A DNA stretch of 64,000 bases from Vibrio echinoideorum (GTDB taxonomy: Bacteria; Pseudomonadota; Gammaproteobacteria; Enterobacterales; Vibrionaceae), in NCBI RefSeq assembly GCF_024347455.1, contig NZ_AP025484.1:372001-436000 (forward strand), given 5' to 3'. Of the stretch, positions 36,433 to 46,637 are shown in pieces. Under the pieces are notes generated by a model. The model was not told the origin of the DNA. It was given only the letters and a program-made list of their open reading frames with translations, and made no database searches. A program made the position numbers and the translations under genes. The stretch's first letter is position 1. Each line of letters opens with the position of its first letter.

Positions 36433-36747
36433 TTATTTCTTACCTTGGATTTGCTTGTCTTCTTCTGTTAGTTCACGAATACGACGGCTGATATCGCGAC
36501 GTGCTTTAGAAATCTCTGCGCTCTTAATGATGTGGTCATCAACACGGTCTTCGTAGTCGGCTTTCATGTTTTTGATAATGCCTAGGATCTCGTCATGAGT
36601 CATTTCTGGCTTGATGTAATCAAGTAGGTTATCAAGAAGGTCGACACGCTTGCGGTTGTCACGAACTTTCTTTTCGTTGTCTAAAAGTTCACGCTTAAGT
36701 TTGTTCTTACGTCGTGCTTGGTTAACAATTTCAAATACGCTGCTCAT
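36433..36747 (-). CDS. yeeX: DUF496 family protein, YeeX-like
   Basis: A 104-residue, highly charged, helical protein. The central block [20 protein letters not shown], then [13 protein letters not shown] and [24 protein letters not shown], matches E. coli YeeX closely. The function of the family is unknown. It should form coiled coils in the cytoplasm. The ATG is preceded by AAGGAATC. It has its own terminator at 36371. Confidence 0.9.
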   Translation of the reverse strand: MSSVFEIVNQARRKNKLKRELLDNEKKVRDNRKRVDLLDNLLDYIKPEMTHDEILGIIKNMKADYEDRVDDHIIKSAEISKARRDISRRIRELTEEDKQIQGKK

Positions 36748-36942
36748 AGATTCCTTTTCCTAATCGTCAAATACATTGTCTGGTTCTGATTAAAGCACAT
36801 CAATTGATGATGTAACAGTCTTTAGATCAAAGCAAAAGTAAGCTTGTATAATTATTCGACACTCACGCTGATGTGTGATTGTTTTTATCTAAGTGTTCAC
36901 GTTAGTATCCAGTATAGACATGGCATTGATGCGAAATGTGAA

Positions 36943-37143
36943 ATGAAACAACAACAATTAGAAACAGAAGATTTGGGTGACAATGTGACTGAATCTTCAG
37001 CAGAGCAAAACAAGCTGCGTGATGCGTATGTACAAGAGCGTACTTATTTGGAAATCGTGGAAATAGAGCTAAATCGTTCTAAGATCATAATGATTGACGA
37101 ACAAGGCAGAAAGAAACGAGTACCGATTTTGTCTGAGCACTAG
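36943..37143 (+). CDS. Small hypothetical protein
   Basis: A 66-residue charged protein with many Glu, Gln and Lys and no membrane segment; residues 25-66 (AYVQERTYLEIVEIELNRSKI and on) look like a folded strand-helix unit. The frame is open back to 36844, but the upstream residues look like non-coding translation, and the ATG at 36943 follows GAAATGTGAA, a weak ribosome site. It is 64 bp before yceH on the same strand and may be in its operon. No family was recognised. Confidence 0.5.
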   Translation: MKQQQLETEDLGDNVTESSAEQNKLRDAYVQERTYLEIVEIELNRSKIIMIDEQGRKKRVPILSEH

Positions 37144-37206
37144 TCATCAGAGACTGCATTGTTAGGTGTTGAGATGGAATTATCAAAATAATAAAAAGGA
37201 AAAACG

Positions 37207-37866
37207 ATGAACACAGTACTTTCCCCAATTGAAGCGAGAATCATTGGCTGCTTGATCGAGAAAGAAGTCACGACTCCTGATCATTATCCGCTGACATTAA
37301 ATAGCTTAACAGCGGCTTGTAATCAGAAGAGCAATCGTGAGCCTGTTCTATCGCTATCAGAATCAGACGTTTTAGATGCGGTTGATGGCTTGATAGCGCG
37401 TCGCATGGTGAGTGATGAAAGTAGCTTCAATAGCCGCGTAAATAAGTATCAACACCGCTTCTGCAATACTGAATTTGGTGATTTGCAATTCACAGAACAA
37501 GAACGCGCAATTATCTGCTGCATGTTACTTCGCGGCGCGCAGACTCCCGGTGAACTTCGCACTCGAACTGGACGCCTAGCGAGTTTCAGTGATGTGAAAG
37601 AGGTAGAAGCGACACTCGAGAACTTAGCAGTAAGAGAGGCGGGCGCTTTGGTTGTTAAGCTACCACGCGAAGCCGGTAAACGTGAATCTCGTTACCAACA
37701 CCTGTTGAGTGGCGAAGTTGATGTTGAAGCGTTTGCGACGGCATCTGTGGGCGCGGTGGCTCCATCCGCTGCGACTAACGAAAAATTTGAAGAGCTCGAG
37801 TCAGAGGTTGCAAGTTTGCGGGCTGAAGTCGCAGAGCTTAAAGAGTTGGTTGAATCACTGCGCTAA
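37207..37866 (+). CDS. yceH: YceH family protein (DUF480)
   Basis: A 219-residue cytoplasmic protein with two tandem winged-helix domains. The family start [43 protein letters not shown] is nearly invariant. The second domain begins near [20 protein letters not shown], and a C-terminal coiled coil ([20 protein letters not shown]) follows an Ala-rich linker. The DNA or partner it binds is unknown. The ribosome site is AAAAGGAAAA. The next gene starts right after its stop (TAAATG). Confidence 0.93.
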   Translation: MNTVLSPIEARIIGCLIEKEVTTPDHYPLTLNSLTAACNQKSNREPVLSLSESDVLDAVDGLIARRMVSDESSFNSRVNKYQHRFCNTEFGDLQFTEQERAIICCMLLRGAQTPGELRTRTGRLASFSDVKEVEATLENLAVREAGALVVKLPREAGKRESRYQHLLSGEVDVEAFATASVGAVAPSAATNEKFEELESEVASLRAEVAELKELVESLR

Positions 37867-38181
37867 ATGACGACGTCTAATAACAATGCGGATTGGGTTG
37901 TGTACCTGATCCGCAATAAAAACAACGCGCTCTACTGCGGGATTACTAACAATTTAGAGCGCCGATTTGAACAACATCAGCAAGGTAAAGGTGCTAAAGC
38001 CCTTAAGGGTAAAGGTCCGCTTGCGCTGGTTTGGAGCTTTAGTGTTGGGTCAAAAAGCGAGGCGTTGAAAACCGAGTACGCGATCAAACAATTACCAAAA
38101 TCACGTAAAGAAGAATTGGTATCACTCAAACTCATAATTGAGAGGCAGGAAGGCAAAATTCTATATATCGAAGTCTCATAA
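37867..38181 (+). CDS. GIY-YIG nuclease superfamily protein
   Basis: A 104-residue single-domain protein of the YhbQ/UPF0213 type. The GIY-YIG signature is read as VYLIRNKNNALYCGITNNLERRFEQHQQGKGAKAL, with the conserved Arg in ERRFEQH, and SEALKTEYAIKQL carries the catalytic Glu. It may act on DNA, but the biological role of this group is not settled. The start codon follows the yceH stop with no gap, so the two are co-translated. Confidence 0.9.
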   Translation: MTTSNNNADWVVYLIRNKNNALYCGITNNLERRFEQHQQGKGAKALKGKGPLALVWSFSVGSKSEALKTEYAIKQLPKSRKEELVSLKLIIERQEGKILYIEVS

Positions 38182-39582
<1,401 letters not shown>

Positions 39583-39583
<1 letters not shown>

Positions 39584-42153
39584 TGAAGAAAAGTTACGCC
39601 AGTACACCTAGAAACACTTTAGCTAAACTCATTACGCGTATCATTATTTTAGTGATAGGTGTGATGGCACTTGGCGTGCTTATTCATACTTATGAAACCA
39701 GCAGCACTATCGTAAAGCAAGAGACGAATCGAACGGTTAAACAAACCTCAAGCCTCATCCAAAATATGTTTGATTATCGTTTATCGGTGCTACAAATTCA
39801 CCAAGACAGTAGCTCACACAGTGAAACTCTAAGAGAGTATTTTGCTACTGGCAATGAAGAGGCTTTGAGCTACTTTTTCTTTGGTGTTGACCAAAGTGAA
39901 CCTGATCATGCTCCGGATTTGCGTTTTGTGTCTACTCATGATGGTTTGGCTTGGGACGATGGTAACGGCCAGTTTTATGGATTGGATCATGCTTCATTAG
40001 AAAGTATCTCCAAAGAGGTGTCGTTTAGTAGTAATTGGCACTTTTTGAAGCTAACGACCAATATTGGTGACCGTCATTTATTAGCGCGACGAACACCTGT
40101 GATTGACAGCACAACCGGTGAGGTTCTGGGCCAGTTGTATATTGCTATCGTACTTGATAATAACTTCTCGCTCGCAGAATCGATCCAACAGGGAAGCAAT
40201 TGCGAGAACATCGTCATTGAGGCCCATGGAACTCCGGTCACATCGACATTCAGTGGTGACGAAAGCTATACCATCACTGACATCCTCCACTATCAAATGT
40301 ATGAGCAATTACCTCGTCATTTCGTCACCATCGCAACGATTAAGATCAATGCTGTTGAAACCCCTCTCATCATTCGAGCTGTCCAAAAGAACACGAACTT
40401 CATTGCGTTAGAAGAGAACTATGAGCGTGCGATCATTGTTGTGATTGTGGTGATCATATTGATGTCTTTCTTTGCGCGAGCTTGGATTCAAAGAAGAGTG
40501 GCTGCTGAGCTAAATAAACTGATGAGCTTTACTCGTTCTGCGAGTGGTAATGATGAGTACAATAAGTTTGATGGTTCTAATATTTTCGAGTTCCACCATA
40601 TCGGTTGCACGCTTGAAGACACCTTTGAACGGTTATCGGAACAGAATCAAAAGTTCCAAGATCTCTTTAACTTTGCTCATTCACCTATCTTGGTTTGGTC
40701 TGATAAAGGCGACTTGATTCAGATGAACCCTGCAGCCCGCATGGCGCTTTTTGATGCCGACGATACCTATGGTGCAATCGCTCAAGAATTTGAGAGCCGC
40801 ATGTTGCCAAATATTCAAATGGTGGTTCAAGGGGCGAAACTGACCGGGATTAATGTACCAATCGGCGAAAAGGTTTTTCGCTGGAATATGTCTGCTATTC
40901 GTGTTGAACACGGTATTACAGGTGTTGTTGTTCAAGGGCAAGACATCACCAAGCTTATTGAAGCGGAGAGACAAGCTGATCGAGCAAGAGAAGAAGCTGA
41001 GCACCTTGCGAATTTACGTGCTGACTTTTTGGCTAAGATGAGCCATGAGATTCGTACGCCGTTAAACGGTATTTTAGGTGTTTCTCAGTTACTCAAACGC
41101 TCTATACAGGGCGAAGACAATCGAGATCAGGTCGATGTACTTTGTAACAGTGCTGAACATTTACTGGCGGTGCTTAACGATATCTTGGATTTTTCCAAAA
41201 TCGAACAAGGTCAGTTTAATATACAGAAGAAAGATTTCCGTTTGGGTGAGTTAGTCAATACTTTGGATAGTATCTACCGTCCTCTGTGTGAGGAGAAATC
41301 TGTTGCCTTTAGCATTGTAAATCACTTGGAAGATGATGTTGATATCTACACTGACCAAGTTCGACTTAACCAGATTATGTTTAATCTATTGAGCAATGCT
41401 CTTAAGTTCACTCACCAAGGGGCGATTTCTGTCAGCTTTGAGCTCGAAAGTATTTTTAATTCAGATAAAGCCAGCTTGATTGTTCGAGTGAAAGATAGCG
41501 GGATTGGCATTGACGAAAATAAAATTGATGCTGTATTTGAACCGTTTGTACAAGCCGAAGAAACGACCACCCGTGAGTATGGTGGCACAGGTTTGGGGTT
41601 AACGATTGTAAAAAACCTGGTGGAAATGCTAGAAGGCGATATTCAAGTCCGCAGTGTCATAGAGCATGGCTCAGAGTTCATTATCGAAATCCCAGTGGAA
41701 TTACATTCCAAGCCATTGTTGGGTCATAAACCACAAGCAGATATCGAGCCTCAAACTCTATTTAGTCGGTCTTTGAACGTTTTACTCGTGGAAGATAATC
41801 ATACCAACGCGTTTATCGCTCAAGCTTTCTGCAAAAAGTATGGAATGGTTGTTACCTGGGCAAAGGATGGCTTAGAAGCGTTAGAAACAGCAAAGGTGAG
41901 TACGTTTGATCTCATTTTAATGGACAACCAACTGCCTAACTTAGGTGGGGTTCAAACCACTCTACAATTACGAGATGAGATTGGAGTATCGACACCTATT
42001 TACGCATGCACCGCTGATGCTCGAAAGTCGACACGAGACAGTTTTCTGGCCGCAGGGGCAAATTACGTGATTGTAAAGCCGATCAAAGAAGAGTCTCTGC
42101 ACCAAGCTTTTGTGCATTTTAAAAACTCTTACTGGAACGATGTGAGTCGTTAA
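39583..42153 (+). CDS. luxQ: Autoinducer-2 sensor hybrid kinase LuxQ
   Basis: An 856-residue hybrid kinase-phosphatase. A transmembrane segment (about 13-32), a tandem-PAS periplasmic domain of about 240 residues that contacts LuxP, and a second segment (about 282-300) are followed by a PAS-like region, HisKA (MSHEIRTP, His488), HATPase (DSGIGI, GGTGLGL) and a receiver with Asp781 in ILMDNQLP. At low AI-2 it passes phosphate to LuxU and then LuxO, which switches on the qrr genes; with AI-2 it acts as a phosphatase. LuxU and LuxO are elsewhere. The start overlaps the luxP stop (TAATG). The array of AATTCGT repeats follows its end. Confidence 0.96.
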
Positions 42154-42214
42154 CAGTGAACTATCTAACGGATAACCATCTATCTAATAGCAGGTCGCAG
42201 ATAACTATTAATAT

Positions 42215-42270
42215 AATTCGTAATTCGTAATTCGTAATTCGTAATTCGTAATTCGTAATTCGTAGTTCGG
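42215..42270. repeat. AATTCGT heptamer repeat, seven copies and a degenerate eighth
   Basis: Seven perfect tandem AATTCGT units (42215-42263) followed by AGTTCGG, 61 bases after the luxQ stop. Confidence 0.95.
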
Positions 42271-42404
42271 GTTGTTCAAGGTTGTATCGAGGTTGGGTTA
42301 GAATTGGCGGGTGCATACATAATAAGTCACTCACCATTTTCTTTATCAAATTACAGATCGATATTGTTTTTTTTGCTGAACTTTATACTAAAAGCAGTAA
42401 GCAG

Positions 42405-42676
42405 TTATAAAAATCCAGCGACAAAAGCTTGTTCTAAAAGAAGTGTTTTCAATTCGTCGCTCATATCTAAATGCTCTGGGAATTGGATGCCCAATAGCCA
42501 ACCTTGGCCTTGTCTTTTCTTACTCACCACTTTATAAACAAGTTCGCCATCCAAATGTTCACTTAAGATTGAATTGACTTTGATCTTCCAACCGATATCT
42601 ATATCTGATTGCTGAGCTATATAGACGCCACAACCTGAGACCGAAAAATCGATCAGCGTTGCGTCAAGTGACAAGG
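42405..42676 (-). pseudogene. PilZ gene, 3' part, cut off by IS66
   Basis: This is the C-terminal part of a PilZ-domain protein, about 89 codons. It carries the second c-di-GMP motif, DFSVSGCG (the D/NxSxxG box), followed by the rest of the barrel (GVYIAQQSDIDIGWKIKVNS). Joining it to the 5' part at 45046 after removing the IS and one TGACAAGG restores a continuous frame reading FDTLSLDATLIDFSVSG. An ATG inside the IS end would start a 96-residue product, but it lacks the RxxxR part and is unlikely to bind the ligand. Confidence 0.85.
42669..42676. repeat. IS66 target duplication, left copy
   Basis: TGACAAGG, identical to 45046-45053. Eight bp is the normal IS66 duplication length. Confidence 0.92.
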
Positions 42677-42756
42677 GTAAGCGTGTCATGAACACCGCAT
42701 TCTAATCTTTCAGCACGAAGAATAAGATCATCTCTCCAACCCAAAGGAGAGTTGAA

Positions 42757-43074
42757 ATGGCAAAACGACGCACCAACCTAGAATGGCAATCACTGTTTGA
42801 ACAATATGAAAGTAGCAGTGTTACTCAACGCGCTTTTTGTGAAGAGCATGGACTGAGTTTATCCACGTTCTTCGCCAAACGGCGTCAACTCCAAACAGCA
42901 AACCAATCGGAATCTGTCGGATTTGTTAGAGCCGAAATCGTTGAAAAGACAACCAAGTATCAGGCCCAGATAGCTACGGCGAACATGACACTTCTCATCA
43001 ATGATGTGGAGCTGAGCATTCCTCAAGGCACGCCAGCCACCTATCTTGCTGAACTCATTGGAGCGTTGTCATGA
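42757..43074 (+). CDS. tnpA: IS66 accessory protein TnpA
   Basis: A 105-residue protein with a helix-turn-helix near residues 5-45 (WQSLFEQYESSSVTQRAFCEEHGLSLSTFFAKRRQL) that probably recognises the IS ends. It is required for transposition in studied IS66 members. A strong ribosome site (AAAGGAGAG) precedes it, and its stop overlaps the tnpB start in an ATGA. Confidence 0.92.
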   Translation: MAKRRTNLEWQSLFEQYESSSVTQRAFCEEHGLSLSTFFAKRRQLQTANQSESVGFVRAEIVEKTTKYQAQIATANMTLLINDVELSIPQGTPATYLAELIGALS

Positions 43075-43424
43075 AAGGTATGCTCAGCGCTCCAGACATT
43101 TACCTTTATCGTGAAAGCGTCGATTTTAGAAAGTCCATCAACGGCCTTACAGCGATTATCGAAAATGATACTGACTTGCCTCTTGGCAGCGGTGCGCTGT
43201 TCCTGTTTACCAATAAACAGCGCGATAAGATTAAAGTGTTGTACTGGGATAAAACAGGCTTCGCCCTCTGGTATAAACGCCTTGAAAAAGCCAAGTATAA
43301 GTGGCCTTCAAAAGAGAAAAATCAGGTGTTTACCCTCACTCAATTTGAGCTTGATAGACTGCTTTCAGGCTTCACAATTATCGGCCACGAACCCATCAAA
43401 ATAAACGATTTTACAATGAGTTAA
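43071..43424 (+). CDS. tnpB: IS66 accessory protein TnpB
   Basis: A 117-residue protein of the IS66 Orf2 family, typical length. The conserved parts are YLYRESVDFRKSINGL, LFLFTNKQRDKIKVLYWDKTGFALWYKRLEK and WPSKEKN. Its exact job in transposition is not established. It is translationally coupled to tnpA (4-bp overlap) and 59 bp before tnpC. Confidence 0.95.
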   Translation: MKGMLSAPDIYLYRESVDFRKSINGLTAIIENDTDLPLGSGALFLFTNKQRDKIKVLYWDKTGFALWYKRLEKAKYKWPSKEKNQVFTLTQFELDRLLSGFTIIGHEPIKINDFTMS

Positions 43425-43483
43425 TCGAGAATAAAGCCTTATTCTCCAAGCGTTAACGGCACGATTTTAGTATAATCAATGCT

Positions 43484-45013
43484 ATGAAAAAGACGCCAAA
43501 TATCAACCCAGAAAGCCAAGATGTTGCCGAGCTACAAGCGATGGTAGCTGCTCTGATGTCGGAGAAAAATGAGTGGAAACAAGAGCGCCAATCGCTGCTT
43601 GAACAACTCAAACTCGCCTTCGACCGTCAGTTCGCGAAACGCTCGGAGGTATTAAAGCCTTACGATGAATCACAAGGTGACCTCTTCAACGAAGCGGAGT
43701 GTGAAGCCGTTAAAGAAGACGAGGTTGAGGTGACAACCACGACCACAACGAAAAAGCGCGGTAAACGTAAACCTCTGCCTAAGACCTTGCCTCGTGAGGT
43801 TATCGAACTTGATGTAGACGACCATGAAAAGCAGTGCGCTTGCTGCAATCATAGCCTGCATAAAATCGGTGAAGACCGCAGCGAGAAGCTAGAGTTCACG
43901 CCAGCGGTACTCAAAGTGTTGGAATATGTTCGTCCTAAGTACGCTTGCCGCCAGTGCGAGAAAACAGGTGACAGCAGCCGTATCGTTCAGAAGCCATCCC
44001 CTCAGAGTCTCATCCCTAAAAGCTTCGCCACAGAAAGCTTGCTGACCAACATCATTCTTGGCAAATACCAATACGCGATGCCACTTTATCGCCAAGAATC
44101 GCTGTTTACCCAGTCGGGTATCGAGCTATCACGCACCACCATGGCAAGGTGGGTTATCCAAGTCAGTGAGAAGTTCGCCCCGCTGTATGCGGCCTTGAAG
44201 GATAACCTGCTTCAACAAGTGGTGGTTCAGGCGGATGAAACGCCGCTCAATGTGCTCAAAGAAGAGAAGAAGTGTTATATGTGGCTCTACTGCTCAGGCG
44301 CTGACTCACCCGAATCGGCACTGCCGAATGTGAAAAATATTGCCTTGTACGACTATCAAAACAGTCGCGCGAGGGCGTGTCCCGTGGACTTTTTAGGTGA
44401 CTACAACGGTTATCTACAAACCGATGGCTACGCGGCTTATGATGGTCTGCATCACGTCACCAATGTAGGGTGCTTAGCGCATGCTCGTCGCAAGTTCATG
44501 GATGCGAAGAAGCTTCAAGGGAAAGGTAAATCAGGCAAGGCTGATAAGGCGCTGGCTAAAATCCAAAAACTCTACGGGATAGAATCACGCTTAAAAGGTG
44601 CGCCTGCCCAAGAGCGAAAAGCAGAGCGTCAAGCGCTTGCCAAGCCGATACTGGATGAGCTTTACCAATGGATGACGACCCAGAAGGTGATTGGCTCTAG
44701 CCCACTAGGCAAAGCGATAAAATATACGCTTGGGCAGTGGTCAAAGCTTATTCGTTATATCGACGATGGTCACTTATCTATTGATAATAATCGCGCTGAA
44801 CGCGCAATTAAACCACTGGTCATTGGCAGGAAGAACTGGCTGTTCTCTAACACACCAAACGGTGCTGATGCGAGCGCGATGCTTTACAGCATCATCGAGA
44901 CCGCGAAAGCCAACGGTCTTATCCTCTACGACTACATGGTCAAGTGCATGAAAGAGCTGGCGAAAGCTGAGCCTGATATCGACGCACTCCTGCCTTGGAA
45001 CTTCAAACACTGA
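43484..45013 (+). CDS. tnpC: IS66 transposase TnpC
   Basis: A 509-residue transposase. An N-terminal coiled coil (to about 60), a basic linker, a zinc-finger region (CACCNHSL and CRQCEKTG, about 120-165) and a DDE catalytic domain are present; VVQADETPLNVL, YLQTDGYAAYDGL and IDNNRAERAIKPLVIGRKNWLF hold the acidic residues. The protein is full length with no frameshift. Read as a whole the element looks functional. The stop lies 32 bp from the right end of the IS. Confidence 0.95.
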   Translation: MKKTPNINPESQDVAELQAMVAALMSEKNEWKQERQSLLEQLKLAFDRQFAKRSEVLKPYDESQGDLFNEAECEAVKEDEVEVTTTTTTKKRGKRKPLPKTLPREVIELDVDDHEKQCACCNHSLHKIGEDRSEKLEFTPAVLKVLEYVRPKYACRQCEKTGDSSRIVQKPSPQSLIPKSFATESLLTNIILGKYQYAMPLYRQESLFTQSGIELSRTTMARWVIQVSEKFAPLYAALKDNLLQQVVVQADETPLNVLKEEKKCYMWLYCSGADSPESALPNVKNIALYDYQNSRARACPVDFLGDYNGYLQTDGYAAYDGLHHVTNVGCLAHARRKFMDAKKLQGKGKSGKADKALAKIQKLYGIESRLKGAPAQERKAERQALAKPILDELYQWMTTQKVIGSSPLGKAIKYTLGQWSKLIRYIDDGHLSIDNNRAERAIKPLVIGRKNWLFSNTPNGADASAMLYSIIETAKANGLILYDYMVKCMKELAKAEPDIDALLPWNFKH

Positions 45014-45045
45014 CAAGTCGCCCCGTGGGTTCATGGGGCGGATAC

Positions 45046-45053
45046 TGACAAGG
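45046..45053. repeat. IS66 target duplication, right copy
   Basis: TGACAAGG, the second copy of the 8-bp duplication made by IS66 insertion. Confidence 0.92.
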
Positions 45054-45447
45054 TATCAAAGGTGACTTCACAATCGAGGCGCACTTTGTATCTTTCATGT
45101 TCGCGGATCGGCTTGGTCGCGAAATTAGAAGGTGGGCGAAGGAATATAAGATGCGCGGGCGAGGTGATATGAGCCAGTACATTAGTCTTAAACGCAATAA
45201 TATGTCCAAGCTCTGTATCAGTGATAGCACGAACAATAATATCAACGTTGGAGAGCTTTCTAAGTGTTAGTGCTTCAGTCGCTTTCTGTGATAACTCTAA
45301 GATCAGGTACTGATCTTCTTTGTGCCCGATATACAGTGTACTTATTTGGATTGAGTCGTCTGGGCCAAATTCCAATACACCTGCTGTTTTTGTACCCGGT
45401 TTTAGGTATCTGAACAGTTCTAAGTTTTTATCTTTATGCATATTCAT
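45046..45447 (-). pseudogene. PilZ gene, 5' part, cut off by IS66
   Basis: This part encodes a YcgR-like N-terminal domain of about 110 residues and the beginning of the PilZ barrel, including the first c-di-GMP motif, REHER (RxxxR). The frame then enters the IS and stops after six foreign residues (LSVSAP). The whole gene would encode about 220 residues: a cytoplasmic c-di-GMP receptor of the flagellar-brake type or a related PilZ protein. The start is taken at the ATG at 45447; an ATG at 45441 is also possible. Each half has one of the two ligand motifs, so binding should be lost. Confidence 0.85.
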
Positions 45448-45636
45448 CAATGAACAATGTTGACCATCTATTGAAATGATAATAACGCCCTGATAAGACT
45501 ATGTCATTAGTTTCATTAAGGTAATTGTCAGTGTTGAGTTAAAAAGCGAGTTGCTTTCCTAAGTAAACAGCAGCTTACTCTTGCCGCAAAACAAGGTAGA
45601 CTGTTGTCAGTTATGTCATTGATGGAGAAATCGTAA

Positions 45637-45987
45637 ATGGAACTGGAAACCTTGCTAAATACTCTGGCTGAAACGCCTGAGAGCGTTCAATTTGAAGAGA
45701 CAATGCAAGTGATAGAAGCTAACTATGACTTTTGTGAGAGTGAGTTTCGCAATGGTGATGTGGTCAATGCTGCGGGTCAAAACAATGGATCGTGTAAGAT
45801 TTTTGCATTTGGTTTAGATAAAAAACTATCAGCGGAGCAAACATTGGCTTGTTTTGGTCAATTTTATCGCAATGACGTACTTGGTTTCCCTGAGAATACC
45901 GATCACCAAAATATTCGTAATTTTATGACGCATGGTTGGAGTGGCGTTGAGTTTTCTCAGCCAGCGTTAGTGGCTAAAGCTAAATAA
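45637..45987 (+). CDS. HopJ type III effector family protein
   Basis: A 116-residue soluble protein. The pattern FEETMQVIEANYDFCESEFRNGDVVNAAGQNNGSCKIFAFG and HQNIRNFMTHGWSGVEF matches the HopJ family. Despite the name, most members are in free-living bacteria without a matching secretion system, and no secretion gene is near here, so an effector role is doubtful. The ribosome site GGAGAAA is clear. It stands alone and converges on the DUF1289 gene. Confidence 0.88.
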   Translation: MELETLLNTLAETPESVQFEETMQVIEANYDFCESEFRNGDVVNAAGQNNGSCKIFAFGLDKKLSAEQTLACFGQFYRNDVLGFPENTDHQNIRNFMTHGWSGVEFSQPALVAKAK

Positions 45988-46132
45988 CTTTCTTTAAGGG
46001 CCAAATCTTTAAAGATTAAATTGCTTTAAGGCTGAATACCGATCTTTAGAAGCGAGTAAACCATCACTCGCTTCTTGTCTGTATTGGGTATAGAGCTTCT
46101 TGCTTTATTAAGCAGATCGCTATTACGTATAT

Positions 46133-46160
46133 TGCCATCTGCCATCTGCCATCTGCCATC
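46133..46160. repeat. TGCCATC heptamer repeat, four copies
   Basis: Four perfect copies of TGCCATC between two convergent genes, just past the DUF1289 gene end. Confidence 0.92.
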
Positions 46161-46168
46161 TCGAACGG

Positions 46169-46477
46169 TTACTGGACAGGTAATGCTGACAAGCACTTTC
46201 TACACATACAAACACCTGCTTTTGGAATGCTGTCGGTATCACGCTTCTCTAACTCGAAACACCAACATGTCTCTTTTCCCGCACTGATATCGCATTGTGC
46301 AGGCTCACTGCATTGTGGACATTGGTGAGTTGAGCTAATGCCACTCAGATTGTTCATCACTGATTCTCTTTCGCTTTCAGATAACCCTTTCCAACCTATA
46401 ATCTCGTCCATTGTTCGATGGCAGCCACTGCATATACCACCATTATTTTTACAAGCCGCTCGGCAAGGTGTTTTCAT
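46169..46477 (-). CDS. DUF1289 and cysteine-rich CWC domain protein
   Basis: A 102-residue protein with 13 Cys. Residues 1-40 are a DUF1289 unit (TPCRAACKNNGGICSGCHRTMDEIIGW), and residues 50-100 match the cysteine-rich CWC type (CPQCSEPAQCDISAGKETCWCFELEK and CMCRKC). The Cys pairs probably bind zinc or an iron-sulfur cluster. No function is established for either domain. It converges on the HopJ gene and is divergent from yegD. Confidence 0.85.
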   Translation of the reverse strand: MKTPCRAACKNNGGICSGCHRTMDEIIGWKGLSESERESVMNNLSGISSTHQCPQCSEPAQCDISAGKETCWCFELEKRDTDSIPKAGVCMCRKCLSALPVQ

Positions 46478-46637
46478 TTATCTGACCCGTGATTCATTTG
46501 TGCTGAAATGTAGCATATTTGTTTCCCTTTGCAGAGCCCTGTAAACCTCGAAATGACCCAGTAAAATTAACAAATGACCTCGTAATTTTTAGAATTTTCA
46601 TGTAGCATCTCGCCCCTTTTGTCGAATGGGGGATATT

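Larger units (their letters stand above)
42677..45045 (+). mobile_element. Complete IS66-family insertion sequence
   Basis: A 2369-bp element with tnpA, tnpB and tnpC in order. The ends are GTAAGCGTGTCATGAAC (left) and, on the other strand, GTATCCGCCCCATGAAC (right), which share GTA, CG and CATGAAC at the same positions. It is flanked by an 8-bp duplication, TGACAAGG. All three frames are intact, so it may still move. It is inserted in a PilZ gene. The presence of the matching duplication indicates a simple and not very old insertion. Confidence 0.93.

Noticed and set aside
36844..36942. N-terminal extension of the 66-residue protein
   Set aside because: The extra residues look like translated promoter DNA, and no ribosome site precedes 36844.
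42677..45045. IS66 element as part of a larger genomic island
   Set aside because: The 8-bp duplication and rejoined PilZ frame show a single clean insertion; flanking genes are ordinary chromosomal genes.
45637..45987. HopJ gene as evidence for a type III secretion system
   Set aside because: No secretion component or chaperone is nearby, and the family is common in bacteria without such systems.
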